Assembly: GCF_029223195.1 (NCBI RefSeq)
Contig: NZ_JARHUF010000021.1
Span: 1-64,000, forward strand
From: Vibrio sp. CAU 1672
GTDB lineage: Bacteria; Pseudomonadota; Gammaproteobacteria; Enterobacterales; Vibrionaceae
Length of the DNA: 64,000 bases
Direction: 5' to 3'
Shown here piece by piece: positions 53,496 to 62,275 of this stretch. The position numbers were made by a program, and so were the translations under genes. Position 1 is the first letter of the stretch. Each line of letters opens with the position of its first letter. The notes below the pieces were generated by a model. The model had not been told where the DNA came from. It searched no databases and saw only the letters and a list, made by a program, of their open reading frames with translations.

Positions 53496-54308
53496 TTAGC
53501 CTCCGAACAGACGTTTAAAGAGTCCTTTCTTCTCCTCAGTAAGGAAACGAAAATCTACCTGGTTACCGAGTAGGCGTTCCACTGTATCCGCGTAAGCAAT
53601 TCCCGCGTCGGTGTTCTCATCAAAAATGACTGGCACGCCTTTGTTGGACGCGTTCAGTACCGCCTGGCTTTCCGGGATGACACCGAGCAAAGAAATATGC
53701 AGGATATCCTCTACATCTTCAACGCTTAACATTTCTCCCTGGCTGACCCGCCCAGGGTTGTAGCGCGTGAGCAGCAGGTGTTGTTTGACCGGCTCCAGGC
53801 CCTGCTCGGCGCGCAGTGACTTAGAGTCAAGAATGCCAAGAATTCGGTCTGAATCTCGCACTGATGAGACTTCCGGGTTGGTGGTTACAATCGCTTCATC
53901 GGCGTAGTAAAGCGCCATTAGTGCGCCTTGTTCAATACCGGCTGGTGAGTCACAGATAATGAAGTCAAAGCCCATTTCGCCCAGTTCGTTAAACACGCGT
54001 TGCACACCATCTTTAGTCAGTGCGTCTTTATCGCGCGTTTGTGAAGCCGGCAGAATGAACAAGTTATCGGTGCGTTTATCTTTGATCAGCGCTTGGTTCA
54101 GTGTCGCCTCGCCGTTGATGACATTGACGAAATCGTAAACCACACGACGTTCACACCCCATGATCAGGTCGAGATTACGCAGACCAATATCAAAGTCGAT
54201 CACCGCGGTTTTCTTTCCTTTGAGTGCTAAGCCAGAGGCGATGGCTGCACTCGACGTGGTTTTGCCCACGCCGCCTTTACCAGACGTAACAACAATAATG
54301 CGTGCCAT
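53496..54308 (-). CDS. minD: Septum site-determining ATPase MinD
   Basis: Membrane-cycling ATPase that recruits MinC. The deviant Walker A KGGVGKTTSSA is at residues 11-21. The C-terminal amphipathic membrane-targeting helix EEKKGLFKRLFGG is intact. The length of 270 residues is normal. It is the middle gene of minCDE with an 18-bp gap after minC. Confidence 0.97.
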   Translation of the reverse strand: MARIIVVTSGKGGVGKTTSSAAIASGLALKGKKTAVIDFDIGLRNLDLIMGCERRVVYDFVNVINGEATLNQALIKDKRTDNLFILPASQTRDKDALTKDGVQRVFNELGEMGFDFIICDSPAGIEQGALMALYYADEAIVTTNPEVSSVRDSDRILGILDSKSLRAEQGLEPVKQHLLLTRYNPGRVSQGEMLSVEDVEDILHISLLGVIPESQAVLNASNKGVPVIFDENTDAGIAYADTVERLLGNQVDFRFLTEEKKGLFKRLFGG

Positions 54309-54326
54309 TATATTTCCTTTTTAAAC

Positions 54327-54989
54327 TTAAATCGTGAGCGTTTCCAAATGTAATGACTCTTCGGCTTTACTGATCATTACCTTTTGCTGCCAAAACTCAC
54401 TCGCAATTTGATCGCTCAGCCAGTAGTCTCCGGCAATGGAGATAAGCTCAGCTTGTAAATCGTGACAAATAATACGTGCGTCTTTCTGCCCGCTGGCACC
54501 TGCAATAGCACGACCGCGCAGCGTACCGTGAATGTGAATCGAGCCATCCGCAATGACCTCGGCTCCGGCACTGACGTGGCTTAGTACCAGTAAATCACCA
54601 TCTTTGGCGTAGATCTGCTGTCCGGAACGTACTGGAGTACGAATAACTTTGGTCGGTGCGATTTTAGCGGGGGCCTGAGTCGGCGACTTGCTGGCGGTCA
54701 TGATGGCGAAGCCAGCTTCAGAGGCCAGGTTTTGCGTCCGCTTGTCTTTACAACCGCTGACACCGACTGGAATAAACCCGGCGTCAGCGATGCCTTGTTT
54801 CAATCCGGAGAAATCAATATCGCCTTCGACTTTTGCAATATTGATTACCAAAGGTGCGGATGCGAAGAAAGAGGGAGCCTGAGAAACCTTTTCTTGCAAA
54901 AATTCTACAGTTTTGACGATATTGTTGTCAGAAAGGTGTAAAACTGACAAAGTAAAACTGCTACCTTTAAGGTCAGGTGATTGGGTCAT
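54327..54989 (-). CDS. minC: Septum formation inhibitor MinC
   Basis: Inhibits FtsZ ring formation away from midcell. The N-terminal FtsZ-interacting domain spans about 1-105 and the C-terminal beta-helical MinD-binding domain starts at about 120 (GQQIYAKDGDLLVLSHVSAGAEV). The length of 220 residues is normal. It is the first gene of minCDE and divergent from ycgL across 197 bp. Confidence 0.95.
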   Translation of the reverse strand: MTQSPDLKGSSFTLSVLHLSDNNIVKTVEFLQEKVSQAPSFFASAPLVINIAKVEGDIDFSGLKQGIADAGFIPVGVSGCKDKRTQNLASEAGFAIMTASKSPTQAPAKIAPTKVIRTPVRSGQQIYAKDGDLLVLSHVSAGAEVIADGSIHIHGTLRGRAIAGASGQKDARIICHDLQAELISIAGDYWLSDQIASEFWQQKVMISKAEESLHLETLTI

Positions 54990-55186
54990 CGTGGACTTGT
55001 TGCCTCTGTTGAAAGAGCGTTGCCTTAAACTAGGTATGTCATGTTATATTTCATCCTTGAACGCAGCAAGTTATCTTGGCGGCAAATCGGTTATTTTTGT
55101 CTCAAACTTGCTATTTAGATTGCGAATATTTTACGTTTACACCACTTCCGTACCCAAGTTGCGGAAATTAGCATAAAAGGCTTGTC

Positions 55187-55468
55187 ATGCTTTGTTCTAT
55201 TTATAAAAGCGCCAAAAAAGAAGGCACTTATCTCTACATTCCTAAAAAGGATGATTTTTCCCAGGTTCCTGACACCTTGATGCAAATGTTTGGTAAGCCT
55301 ATCCCGGTGATGACGATCAAGCTTGAAGGTCGCTCGCTGGCACAGGTCGATGTGGAAAAAGTGAAAGCTTCGTTAAAGCAGGACGGTTTTTTCCTCCAAG
55401 TGCCGCCACCACCAGAAAATCTACTGGAAAAGTACAAAGAACAAAAAGCTCAGCAACGCGACGAGTAA
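55187..55468 (+). CDS. ycgL: YcgL domain protein
   Basis: A 93-residue protein of the YcgL family, which lies next to minCDE in many gammaproteobacteria. It has the family start MLCSIYKSAKKEGTYLYI and the VPDTLMQMFGKP segment. Function unknown. The MltB-type gene follows 47 bp later, so a common transcript is possible. Confidence 0.88.
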   Translation: MLCSIYKSAKKEGTYLYIPKKDDFSQVPDTLMQMFGKPIPVMTIKLEGRSLAQVDVEKVKASLKQDGFFLQVPPPPENLLEKYKEQKAQQRDE

Positions 55469-55515
55469 TTAATTTACCCGGGTTTGAGAGCTGTCAGTTG
55501 CTCAAGGAGGGCAAT

Positions 55516-56487
55516 ATGAAAACACTACTTGCAACCATGCTCAGTATTGGCGTTTGTTGCTCGGCATTGGCTGCTGATGAAGGTTTTGAGGCTTATCTTG
55601 ATAAGTTGCGGGCAGAAGCAAGGGATAAAGGTATTTCTGAACAAACCATCAGTGCGGCGTTTGCCAATGTGGAGTACAAACCGCGTGCGGTAACCGCCGA
55701 TCGGAATCAGCCCGAGAAAAGGTTAACCCTGGACGAATACATTCCACGCGCGGTTCCGGATTGGAAAGTCGAACAGGCCAAAGCGCTGTATCAGACACAT
55801 CAGCAGGAGCTGGCGCGTATTGGTGCGTATTACGGCGTCCAGCCGCGTTTTATTGTCGCGCTATGGGGCGTTGAGAGTAATTTCGGTAAGTTTACCGGTA
55901 ACTTCCGCGTGATTGATGCGTTGTCGACCCTGGCGTTTGAAGGGCGGCGCGAAGCCTTCTTTCGCGGCGAAACCATGGCGGCGTTAGAGATCCTGGATCA
56001 GGGGCATATTGAACTGGATAATTTTAAAGGTTCCTGGGCCGGTGCGATGGGGCAATGTCAGTTTATGCCGAGCTCTTTCTTGCGTTTTGCCGCGGACGGC
56101 AATGGTGATGGCAGGAAAGACATCTGGCAATCGCAGGCTGATGTGTTTGCCTCGACGGCCAATTACCTGAGTGAGTCCGGTTGGGATGACAGCTATACCT
56201 GGGGGCGCCAGGTTAAGGTACCTAAGGGGATCAACCCGGCACTGCAAGGACGCGAGGCAGATCAAGGTAAGTACCTGCAGCAATGGAGCCAGTTGGGGAT
56301 CACTAAATATGATGGTAGTCCATTGCCCAAGCTGGACAAGGATATCAAAGCCTGGCTGATCATGCCTGATGATGAAAATGGCCGGACTTATTTGGTTTAC
56401 AACAACTACAACGTGTTGATGAAATGGAATCGTTCCTACTACTTTGCTCTGGCCGTCAGTCACCTGGCTGACCGAATCATCGACTAA
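55516..56487 (+). CDS. Lytic murein transglycosylase (MltB-type)
   Basis: Periplasmic peptidoglycan lytic transglycosylase of family 3, 323 residues. I chose the ATG at 55516 because AAGGAGGG lies just upstream. It starts with a signal peptide (MKTLLATMLSIGVCCSALA) rather than a lipobox, so it is probably soluble, unlike E. coli MltB. The catalytic glutamate is in the GVESNFG motif. The SWAGAMGQCQFMPSSF segment and the EF-hand-like DGNGDGRKDIW loop are also typical. Confidence 0.9.
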   Translation: MKTLLATMLSIGVCCSALAADEGFEAYLDKLRAEARDKGISEQTISAAFANVEYKPRAVTADRNQPEKRLTLDEYIPRAVPDWKVEQAKALYQTHQQELARIGAYYGVQPRFIVALWGVESNFGKFTGNFRVIDALSTLAFEGRREAFFRGETMAALEILDQGHIELDNFKGSWAGAMGQCQFMPSSFLRFAADGNGDGRKDIWQSQADVFASTANYLSESGWDDSYTWGRQVKVPKGINPALQGREADQGKYLQQWSQLGITKYDGSPLPKLDKDIKAWLIMPDDENGRTYLVYNNYNVLMKWNRSYYFALAVSHLADRIID

Positions 56488-56503
56488 AACTACTATCATC
56501 TTC

Positions 56504-56528
56504 AGGGGCTTTTCGGAGCCCTTTATTT
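56504..56528 (+). terminator. Terminator of the MltB-type gene
   Basis: Stem AGGGGCT/AGCCCT with a 6-nt loop followed by a T-rich stretch, 16 bp after the stop codon. Confidence 0.7.
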
Positions 56529-56556
56529 TTTCGTTCCTAAAAATTCGAGGTATTGC

Positions 56557-57501
56557 GTGTTATCTGAACGTGCTGCACAGATGGTGATCTTCTCTGCGTT
56601 GATCAAACATAAAAGCTTTACCGCGGCAGCCAAAAGCCTAGGGGTCTCGGTGTCACATGTCAGTAAGCAGCTCAGCCAGTTAGAGGCATCATTAGGCATC
56701 AAGCTGGTTCAGCGTACGACCCGGAGTTTTACCCCAACGGACGCAGGTCGCACCTTTCAGCATCATTGTGAACAGGTGGTTCAAGCGGTAAACAGTGCGA
56801 CACTGGAAATGGAAAGCCAGCGCGATGAGGTGGCGGGCTTAGTCCGTTTAGGCCTGTCACAGTCTTTCGGCACCTTACACATCATTCCGGCGATCCAGGA
56901 GTTGCGGGAGCAATACCCACAGCTTCAGGTCGAAGTACACTTGTTTGATTACAAAGTCGATATGCTGGCAGAAGGTCTTGATCTGTGGGTGACCAACAAT
57001 GAACGTTTGCCGGAAGGTTATATTGCCCAGCGCTTGGCCGACTGCCAGTTTGTTGTCGTCGCCTCTCCCGAGTATTTACTAAAGCACAATACTCCGACTG
57101 AGCCGAATGAGCTTTCTCAGCATAATTGCTTGATTTATAGAAGCTGGGAGCGCGATTATACCAGCTGGGCCTTCACCAAAAATGAGCAAGAGCTCAATGT
57201 GAAGGTATCGGGAAACTATTCGGTTGATCTGGCGGAGGCGGTCAGAGATGCGGCCGTTTCAGGCTGGGGAATTGCTTATCTTGCGACGTATTTGCTCGGG
57301 GATGAGTTCCGTACCGGGAAGCTAATTCAGTTGCTGCCAGACTGGAAAGCCAGTCAATCCATGCCATTTTATGCGGTTTATCCCAGTCGCCAGCATATGC
57401 CGAAACGGATCTCAGCAGTGATTGATTTCATCAAACAAAAAATAGGCACCCCGTGCCATTGGGATCAGCGTTTAGCACCTTATCTCACCATTCCCAAATA
57501 A
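56557..57501 (+). CDS. LysR-family transcriptional regulator
   Basis: A 314-residue regulator. The winged HTH is at about 10-65 (FTAAAKSLGVSVSHVSKQLSQLEASLG), followed by a periplasmic-binding-protein-like effector domain. I kept the GTG at 56557 because it preserves the full HTH helix, with CGAGG upstream. It belongs to the group with the short KSFTAAAKSLG helix and an RTTRSFTPTDAG turn, often paired with metabolic genes. Whether it controls neighbouring nupC is not shown by the sequence; no operator was recognised. Confidence 0.88.
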   Translation: MLSERAAQMVIFSALIKHKSFTAAAKSLGVSVSHVSKQLSQLEASLGIKLVQRTTRSFTPTDAGRTFQHHCEQVVQAVNSATLEMESQRDEVAGLVRLGLSQSFGTLHIIPAIQELREQYPQLQVEVHLFDYKVDMLAEGLDLWVTNNERLPEGYIAQRLADCQFVVVASPEYLLKHNTPTEPNELSQHNCLIYRSWERDYTSWAFTKNEQELNVKVSGNYSVDLAEAVRDAAVSGWGIAYLATYLLGDEFRTGKLIQLLPDWKASQSMPFYAVYPSRQHMPKRISAVIDFIKQKIGTPCHWDQRLAPYLTIPK

Positions 57502-57736
57502 GCGGCACATAAGCTGATTGCCATCACAAAATTTTTCTCAATTCAGAAACATATTTTCCAAATGGAAATAATAATCAGAGGCAAACGTTTATATTTAATT
57601 AATTCATAGGTTTATCTGGCTGTTTAAATAGTGAGCGGCTAAACTTTTCACCCTGTTAACATCCTCAACTTGCAGCATTTCTAGCTGGCTATACAATCCG
57701 GCGTCTTTCCTGTCCTCCTTTTGTCGGAACCACTTT

Positions 57737-58936
57737 ATGAACTCTATTATTGGTATCGTTGCCATTCTAGTCTTAGCATGGCTACTTTCTACAAACAGAA
57801 AAAATATCAAACTAAGAACAGTCTCACTGGCATTTGCCCTGCAAGTGCTGTTTGCCCTATTGGTTTTATATGTGCCAGCAGGCCGTGAAGCGTTAAGTTC
57901 AGTCAGTGACGTGGTTTCTAATCTGATCAATTATGGTCAAGAAGGTATCGGTTTCCTGTTTGGTAACCTGGCAACCGGCGGTTTCACCTTTGCAATTAAT
58001 GTACTCGGTATCATTGTTTTCTTCTCCTCTTTGATCTCGGGCTTGTACCATCTTGGTGTGATGCCAAGAGTGATCAACTTCATTGGTGGCGGCATTCGCA
58101 AGTTGCTCGGGATTGGCCGTGCAGAATCTCTTTCCGCAACAGCAAACATTTTTGTCGGCACAATCGAAGCTCCGCTAATGGTCAAACCGTATCTTAAGCA
58201 CATGACTGACTCGCAGTTTTTTGCGGTAATGACCGGTGGCCTGGCTTCAGTTGCTGGTGGTACTTTGGTGGGGTATGCCTCGCTGGGCGTGGATCTGAAC
58301 TACCTGATTGCGGCGGCGTTTATGTCGGCACCTGCAGGTCTGCTGATGGCGAAGATGCTAATGCCAGAGGACGAAGCGGTAACTCAGGATATTGATATCA
58401 GCCAGGTGGAAATTCCTCGCGCCACCAATGTGGTTGAGGCGTTAGCTGACGGTGCAATGGCTGGCGTGCGGATCGCAGTTTCTGTCGGCGGTACATTGTT
58501 GGCTTTCATCAGTGTGATTGCGCTGCTCAACGGCATGCTCGGCTGGGTGGGCGGCTTGTTTGGTATCGAGCTGAGCTTTGAGCTGGTGTTAGGCTACCTG
58601 TTTGCCCCGGTGGCATGGCTGCTTGGTATTGCCTGGGAGGAGGCAATTACGGCAGGCTCGCTGATTGGTAATAAAATCGTGGTCAATGAGTTTGTCGCTT
58701 TCATCCAACTTGCCGATGTGAAATCACAGCTTAGCGAGCATTCACAAGCGATCGTGACATTTGCCCTGTGCGGTTTTGCCAATATCTCAAGTATGGCAAT
58801 GCTGATTGGCGGTTTAGGCTCTTTGGTTCCAGAAAAGCGCGCGTTTGTGTCAAAGCACGGTTTCCGCGCCATTATTGCCGGGGTGATGGCAAACCTGATG
58901 AGCGCCTCGATTGCCGGTGTGATTTTGAGTTTGTAA
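57737..58936 (+). CDS. nupC: NupC-type nucleoside transporter (CNT family)
   Basis: Concentrative nucleoside:cation symporter in the inner membrane. It has 399 residues with about 8-10 hydrophobic segments. The CNT signatures are GQEGIGFLFG near residue 74, GTIEAPLMVKPYL in the middle and GNKIVVNEFVAF in the last third. Upstream 57502-57736 has an AT-rich region with an imperfect palindrome (ATTTTCCAAATGGAAAT), a possible control site. Its terminator has been split by an IS element (see below). Confidence 0.93.
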   Translation: MNSIIGIVAILVLAWLLSTNRKNIKLRTVSLAFALQVLFALLVLYVPAGREALSSVSDVVSNLINYGQEGIGFLFGNLATGGFTFAINVLGIIVFFSSLISGLYHLGVMPRVINFIGGGIRKLLGIGRAESLSATANIFVGTIEAPLMVKPYLKHMTDSQFFAVMTGGLASVAGGTLVGYASLGVDLNYLIAAAFMSAPAGLLMAKMLMPEDEAVTQDIDISQVEIPRATNVVEALADGAMAGVRIAVSVGGTLLAFISVIALLNGMLGWVGGLFGIELSFELVLGYLFAPVAWLLGIAWEEAITAGSLIGNKIVVNEFVAFIQLADVKSQLSEHSQAIVTFALCGFANISSMAMLIGGLGSLVPEKRAFVSKHGFRAIIAGVMANLMSASIAGVILSL

Positions 58937-58959
58937 CCCGAGTATCAGTACAAACAAAA

Positions 58960-58981
58960 AGAGGCTCCATAGTGAGCCTCC
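58960..58981 (+). repeat. Left copy of the 22-bp IS target duplication (former nupC terminator stem)
   Basis: The 22 bp are identical to 60575-60596 and form the hairpin GAGGCTC-CATAGT-GAGCCTC. Upstream is AAAAA, but the T-run that should follow the stem has been replaced by the IS end, so this copy is a hairpin without its U-tract. Confidence 0.9.
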
Positions 58982-58992
58982 CAGACTGCTGA

Positions 58993-59022
58993 CAAAGGTC
59001 TAGCTTTCGAGCTAGACCTTTG
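58993..59022 (+). other. 13-bp TTCG hairpin near the left IS end
   Basis: CAAAGGTCTAGCT/AGCTAGACCTTTG with TTCG tetraloop, an extremely stable RNA hairpin lying upstream of the transposase start. It may shield the element from read-through from nupC, or help transposase control (inference). Confidence 0.6.
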
Positions 59023-59030
59023 ATCTAATA

Positions 59031-59054
59031 GGAGTATCGAAATATGGATACTCC
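59031..59054 (+). promoter_or_regulatory. Inverted repeat that includes the transposase ribosome binding site
   Basis: GGAGTATC (59031-59038) pairs with GATACTCC (59047-59054), just before the transposase ATG at 59058. The GGAG is the likely Shine-Dalgarno, so incoming transcripts would hide it. This resembles the known way IS elements limit transposase made from external promoters. Confidence 0.55.
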
Positions 59055-59057
59055 GAT

Positions 59058-60494
59058 ATGCTTCAAGAACCTATTCCGCAACAATACGAACTGGAAATGG
59101 TGACGATGGAACAGTTAGTTCCTAAAAACCATTTAGTACGTAAAATCGATAATGCTATCGACTTCGAATTCATTCGAGATGAAGTCGCTCATCTTTACTG
59201 TAAAGATAATGGACGCCCACCTGTTGACCCTGTTCGCCTCTTCAAAATCATCTTACTTGGCTACATCTTTGGCATAAAAAGTGAGCGTCAGCTCGTCAAA
59301 GAAATTGAAGTGAATGTCGCTTACCGCTGGTTCTTGCGGATGTCATTAACAGAGAAAGTCATTCACGCTTCTACTCTCAGCCAAAACCGCATTCGTCGCT
59401 TTAATGGCACGGATGTATTCGAACGTATTTTCATTAATATCGTAGAGCAAGCCGTGTCGAAAGGCTTGGTCGCGGGTCAAGAGCTCTTTACGGACAGTAC
59501 TCATCTAAAAGCAAACGCCAACAAGAATAAACACATCAATAAAGTCACGCCGGTTCGCGCGAGTACCTACCTTGATATGCTGGATGAAGACGTCACTCTA
59601 GACCGAGAAAAAGCGGGTAAGAAACCGCTTAAGGCTCGGGGATCAGAGCCAAAAACAAAGAATACCAAAACCAGTACCACTGACCCTGAGAGTGGCTTCA
59701 TGACTCGTGACCATAAGCCACAAGGCTTCTTCTATCTCGACCATCGAACCGTGGATGGTCAACACGGGATTATCCTCGATACCTATACCACCGCGGGCAA
59801 CATCAATGACTCACAGCCTTACGTTCAACGCTTAGATTACACGCTTGCCACATTCCAACTGAACCCTATAGCCGTTGGACTGGATGCAGGTTACTTTACC
59901 GCTCCAGTGGCCGAGTCACTTGAACGTCGAGGTATTCTTGGCGTGTTCGGTTATCGACGCCCATCTAGAACGAAGAATACGTTCAAAAAGAAACACTTTA
60001 CTTACGATGCGCAAAGAGACAGCTACCAATGCCCAAATGGTCAGGCGTTGCTTTATAAGACCACATCACGCGATGCCTATCGTGAATACCACTCAGACCC
60101 TAAAGAGTGTGCGTTCTGCCCGATGAGAGATGACTGCACTCAAAGTAAAAACATGAAGAAAGTGATTACTCGGCATATCTATAGTGACGCAGTAGAGAGG
60201 GCGAACCAAATGCGGCTCTCTTCCTACGGAAAAAAGACTTATCGACGTCGAAGTGAAACCGTAGAGCGGAGCTTCGCAGACGCCAAGCAACATCATGGTC
60301 ATCGTTATGCTCGCTTCCGCGGTCTAGCCAATGTGCAAATGCAATGTTGGTTGGCAGCGGCAGCCCAAAACATCAAGAAGATAGCGTTGGTGATGAGCTA
60401 TCTCCGAAAAATGGGCTTAAACATGGCAGAAATAAGGCAAATACTTGCTTCTGTATGCCTATGTAATGAAAAGAAACTTCTGCGCACGATATAG
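59058..60494 (+). CDS. IS1182-family transposase
   Basis: DDE transposase of 478 residues with no frameshift. N-terminal HTH-like region with the PPVDPVRLFKIILLGYIFG and SERQLVKEIEVNVAYRWF segments typical of the family. DDE candidates are the aspartate of DSTHLKANANKNK, that of GLDAGYFTAP and the glutamate of ETVERSFADAKQHHGHRYAR. A zinc-like cluster CAFCPMRDDC lies between the last two, as in other IS1182 transposases. Confidence 0.93.
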   Translation: MLQEPIPQQYELEMVTMEQLVPKNHLVRKIDNAIDFEFIRDEVAHLYCKDNGRPPVDPVRLFKIILLGYIFGIKSERQLVKEIEVNVAYRWFLRMSLTEKVIHASTLSQNRIRRFNGTDVFERIFINIVEQAVSKGLVAGQELFTDSTHLKANANKNKHINKVTPVRASTYLDMLDEDVTLDREKAGKKPLKARGSEPKTKNTKTSTTDPESGFMTRDHKPQGFFYLDHRTVDGQHGIILDTYTTAGNINDSQPYVQRLDYTLATFQLNPIAVGLDAGYFTAPVAESLERRGILGVFGYRRPSRTKNTFKKKHFTYDAQRDSYQCPNGQALLYKTTSRDAYREYHSDPKECAFCPMRDDCTQSKNMKKVITRHIYSDAVERANQMRLSSYGKKTYRRRSETVERSFADAKQHHGHRYARFRGLANVQMQCWLAAAAQNIKKIALVMSYLRKMGLNMAEIRQILASVCLCNEKKLLRTI

Positions 60495-60511
60495 CAAAAA
60501 ATATCGCGATC

Positions 60512-60562
60512 GCGACCTACGGTCGCTTCCAAAAAAGAACCCCGCTTGAAAAAGCGGGGTTC
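60512..60562 (+). other. Two hairpins at the right end of the IS
   Basis: GCGACC-TAC-GGTCGC (60512-60526) and the 11-bp stem GAACCCCGCTT/AAGCGGGGTTC (60537-60547 with 60552-60562) follow the transposase stop. Together they may end its transcript, though no strong T-run follows. Confidence 0.5.
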
Positions 60563-60574
60563 GTCATCAATCTG

Positions 60575-60603
60575 AGAGGCTCCATAGTGAGCCTCCTTTT
60601 TTT
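60575..60603 (+). terminator. Right copy of the target duplication with the original T-run: displaced nupC terminator
   Basis: The 22-bp repeat again forms GAGGCTC/GAGCCTC, and here it is followed by CTTTTTTT, so this copy is the functional half of the original nupC terminator, now about 1.6 kb further downstream. Confidence 0.82.
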
Positions 60604-60735
60604 GGTTCGAGAGTTTTTATTACTTTGTGGCGGCAACCGCCGGGCTGACCGAACTGCGATGAGCAACTGAATCAGCGGGGCGGGTTGGGGAACCAAAGTG
60701 CCACCGGGATACTTTGGCTCCCGGTCAGACTGGAA

Positions 60736-60987
60736 TTATCCGGTGACACGTTCGAGGAAGCTGCTCAGTTCATCCACCGCCTGGCGGTTGGTGGACTGAA
60801 CGGTAACTTCTGTGCCTTTGACCAGGTTTAGGGTCTGCAGTTTGAACAGGTTTTTGGCCGTGGCCGATTTACCATTGGAGATTAGCTCCACCTCTTCCGA
60901 ATATTTTTTGGCTTCTTTAACGAACTGTGCAGCAGGTCGAGTGTGAAGACCGTTTTCTGCAGTGATGACAGCATTTTTTTTAAACAT
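60736..60987 (-). CDS. HPr-family phosphocarrier protein (paralogue)
   Basis: An 83-residue PTS phosphocarrier. With the ATG at 60987 the phosphorylated histidine falls at position 15 in NGLHTRPAAQFV, as in HPr. A TGGAG ribosome binding site supports this start over the TTG three codons earlier. The residue at position 46, serine in E. coli HPr, is asparagine (SATAKNLFKL). No ptsI or crr neighbours, so it is a stand-alone paralogue of the main HPr, expected elsewhere. Partner unknown. Confidence 0.82.
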   Translation of the reverse strand: MFKKNAVITAENGLHTRPAAQFVKEAKKYSEEVELISNGKSATAKNLFKLQTLNLVKGTEVTVQSTNRQAVDELSSFLERVTG

Positions 60988-61168
60988 AGTAAGCAACTCC
61001 AGAGTAAAGATGAATCTGTATTAGGTTGCTTCATAGTTATTCATCTTTCCGTGCAATACCGTGATCGCAAAGCCGCAAATCGCCAGAGGGGCAGGGGATT
61101 GGTAAAATTTGTGAGGTAGACCTTGTAACTTAATGAAATATAACAACTAAAATGTGCTACAGGGGGCT

Positions 61169-61196
61169 AAAAAGTAGCCGGCGAAAACCGGCTACT
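61169..61196 (-). terminator. Terminator of folD
   Basis: Stem AGTAGCCGG/CCGGCTACT with TTTTCG loop. On the minus strand it is followed by TTTTTAG, just past the folD stop codon. Confidence 0.82.
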
Positions 61197-61207
61197 GACA
61201 AGAAGGG

Positions 61208-62071
61208 CTATTTTTTCTTGGTATGGAACTGTTCACAGGCGACCATGGTGTTCTCAATCAGGCTGGCCACTGTCATCGGTCCGACCCCGCCAGGGACCGG
61301 AGTAATAAAGCTGGCATGTTCGCGCGCTTTGCTGTATTCCACATCACCCACCAGTTTGCCGGTTTCCAGGCGGTTAATACCCACATCGATCACTACAGCA
61401 CCAGGCTTGATCCAATCGCCGGGAATGAAGTTTGGTTTGCCGACCGCGACGACAACCACATCGGCCTGACGGACGTGGTTTTCCAAATCTTTGGTAAAGC
61501 GGTGACAGGTGGTGGTGGTGCAGCCGGCCAGCAGCAGCTCCAGGGTCATCGGACGGCCGACAATGTTAGAAGCACCGACAATGACGGCATGTTTGCCGCG
61601 TAGCTCAATGTTGTAACGATCAAGCAGGGTAATGATACCTTTTGGCGTACAAGAGCGCAGTTTTGGAATGCGCTGCGCCAGACGGCCCACGTTGTATGGG
61701 TGGAAGCCATCCACGTCTTTTTCCGGCAGGATGCGCTCCAGTACATGGGTCGAGTCGATACCGGCCGGTAAGGGCAGTTGAACCAGAATCCCGTCGATTT
61801 CGCTATCTTTATTCAGCTCGTCGATCAGCGTCAATAGCTCTTCTTCAGACGTTGTTGCGGCAAGGTCAAAGGATTTGGAGACGAAGCCAACTTCTTCACA
61901 AGCACGGCGTTTACTGCCAACATACACTTGTGATGCCGGGTCTTCACCGACAAGGACTACCGCTAAACCAGGTGCACGTAAGCCCGCTTCTACACGCGCT
62001 TTAACGCGAGCGGCAACTTCTGAACGAACGGTCTGGGAAATAAGCGTTCCATCAATATTCTGAGCAGTCAT
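61208..62071 (-). CDS. folD: Methylenetetrahydrofolate dehydrogenase/cyclohydrolase
   Basis: Bifunctional enzyme converting 5,10-methylene-THF to 10-formyl-THF with NADP. The ATG at 62071 (287 residues) is preceded by AAGGAAAG; the frame extends five codons upstream to 62086, without family support. The YVGSKRRACEEVGF segment contains the catalytic lysine, DGILVQLPLP is the substrate loop, and GASNIVGRPM the cofactor loop. It neighbours tRNA-Arg(TCT), the same pairing seen in E. coli near argU. Confidence 0.95.
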   Translation of the reverse strand: MTAQNIDGTLISQTVRSEVAARVKARVEAGLRAPGLAVVLVGEDPASQVYVGSKRRACEEVGFVSKSFDLAATTSEEELLTLIDELNKDSEIDGILVQLPLPAGIDSTHVLERILPEKDVDGFHPYNVGRLAQRIPKLRSCTPKGIITLLDRYNIELRGKHAVIVGASNIVGRPMTLELLLAGCTTTTCHRFTKDLENHVRQADVVVVAVGKPNFIPGDWIKPGAVVIDVGINRLETGKLVGDVEYSKAREHASFITPVPGGVGPMTVASLIENTMVACEQFHTKKK

Positions 62072-62275
62072 GGCTTTCCTTAACAAATTGAGAGGGCAAA
62101 TTAGTTTCTGCGCATTGTCGCAGAAAAACTATTTAACATCTATACGCAAACGTTTGCCTTGTGGTGTTTTTGAACGTTTATTAATTTGGTGCCCTTTTTT
62201 TAGGCAGTTAGAACAGAATGTTATTAAAAGCCATTGATTTCACCCGTTGAACTCGTATAATCCTGTCCCTGTAGC

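Larger units (their letters stand above)
58982..60574 (+). mobile_element. IS1182-family insertion sequence, complete
   Basis: A 1593-bp element carrying one intact transposase gene. Its ends are inverted: CAGACTGCTGACAAA on the left and, read inward from the right, CAGATTGATGACGAA (12 of 15 match). It is flanked by a perfect 22-bp direct repeat, whose boundaries fall exactly at the inverted-repeat ends. IS1182 members are known for variable, sometimes long duplications. The perfect duplication and intact reading frame suggest a fairly recent insertion. Confidence 0.88.
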
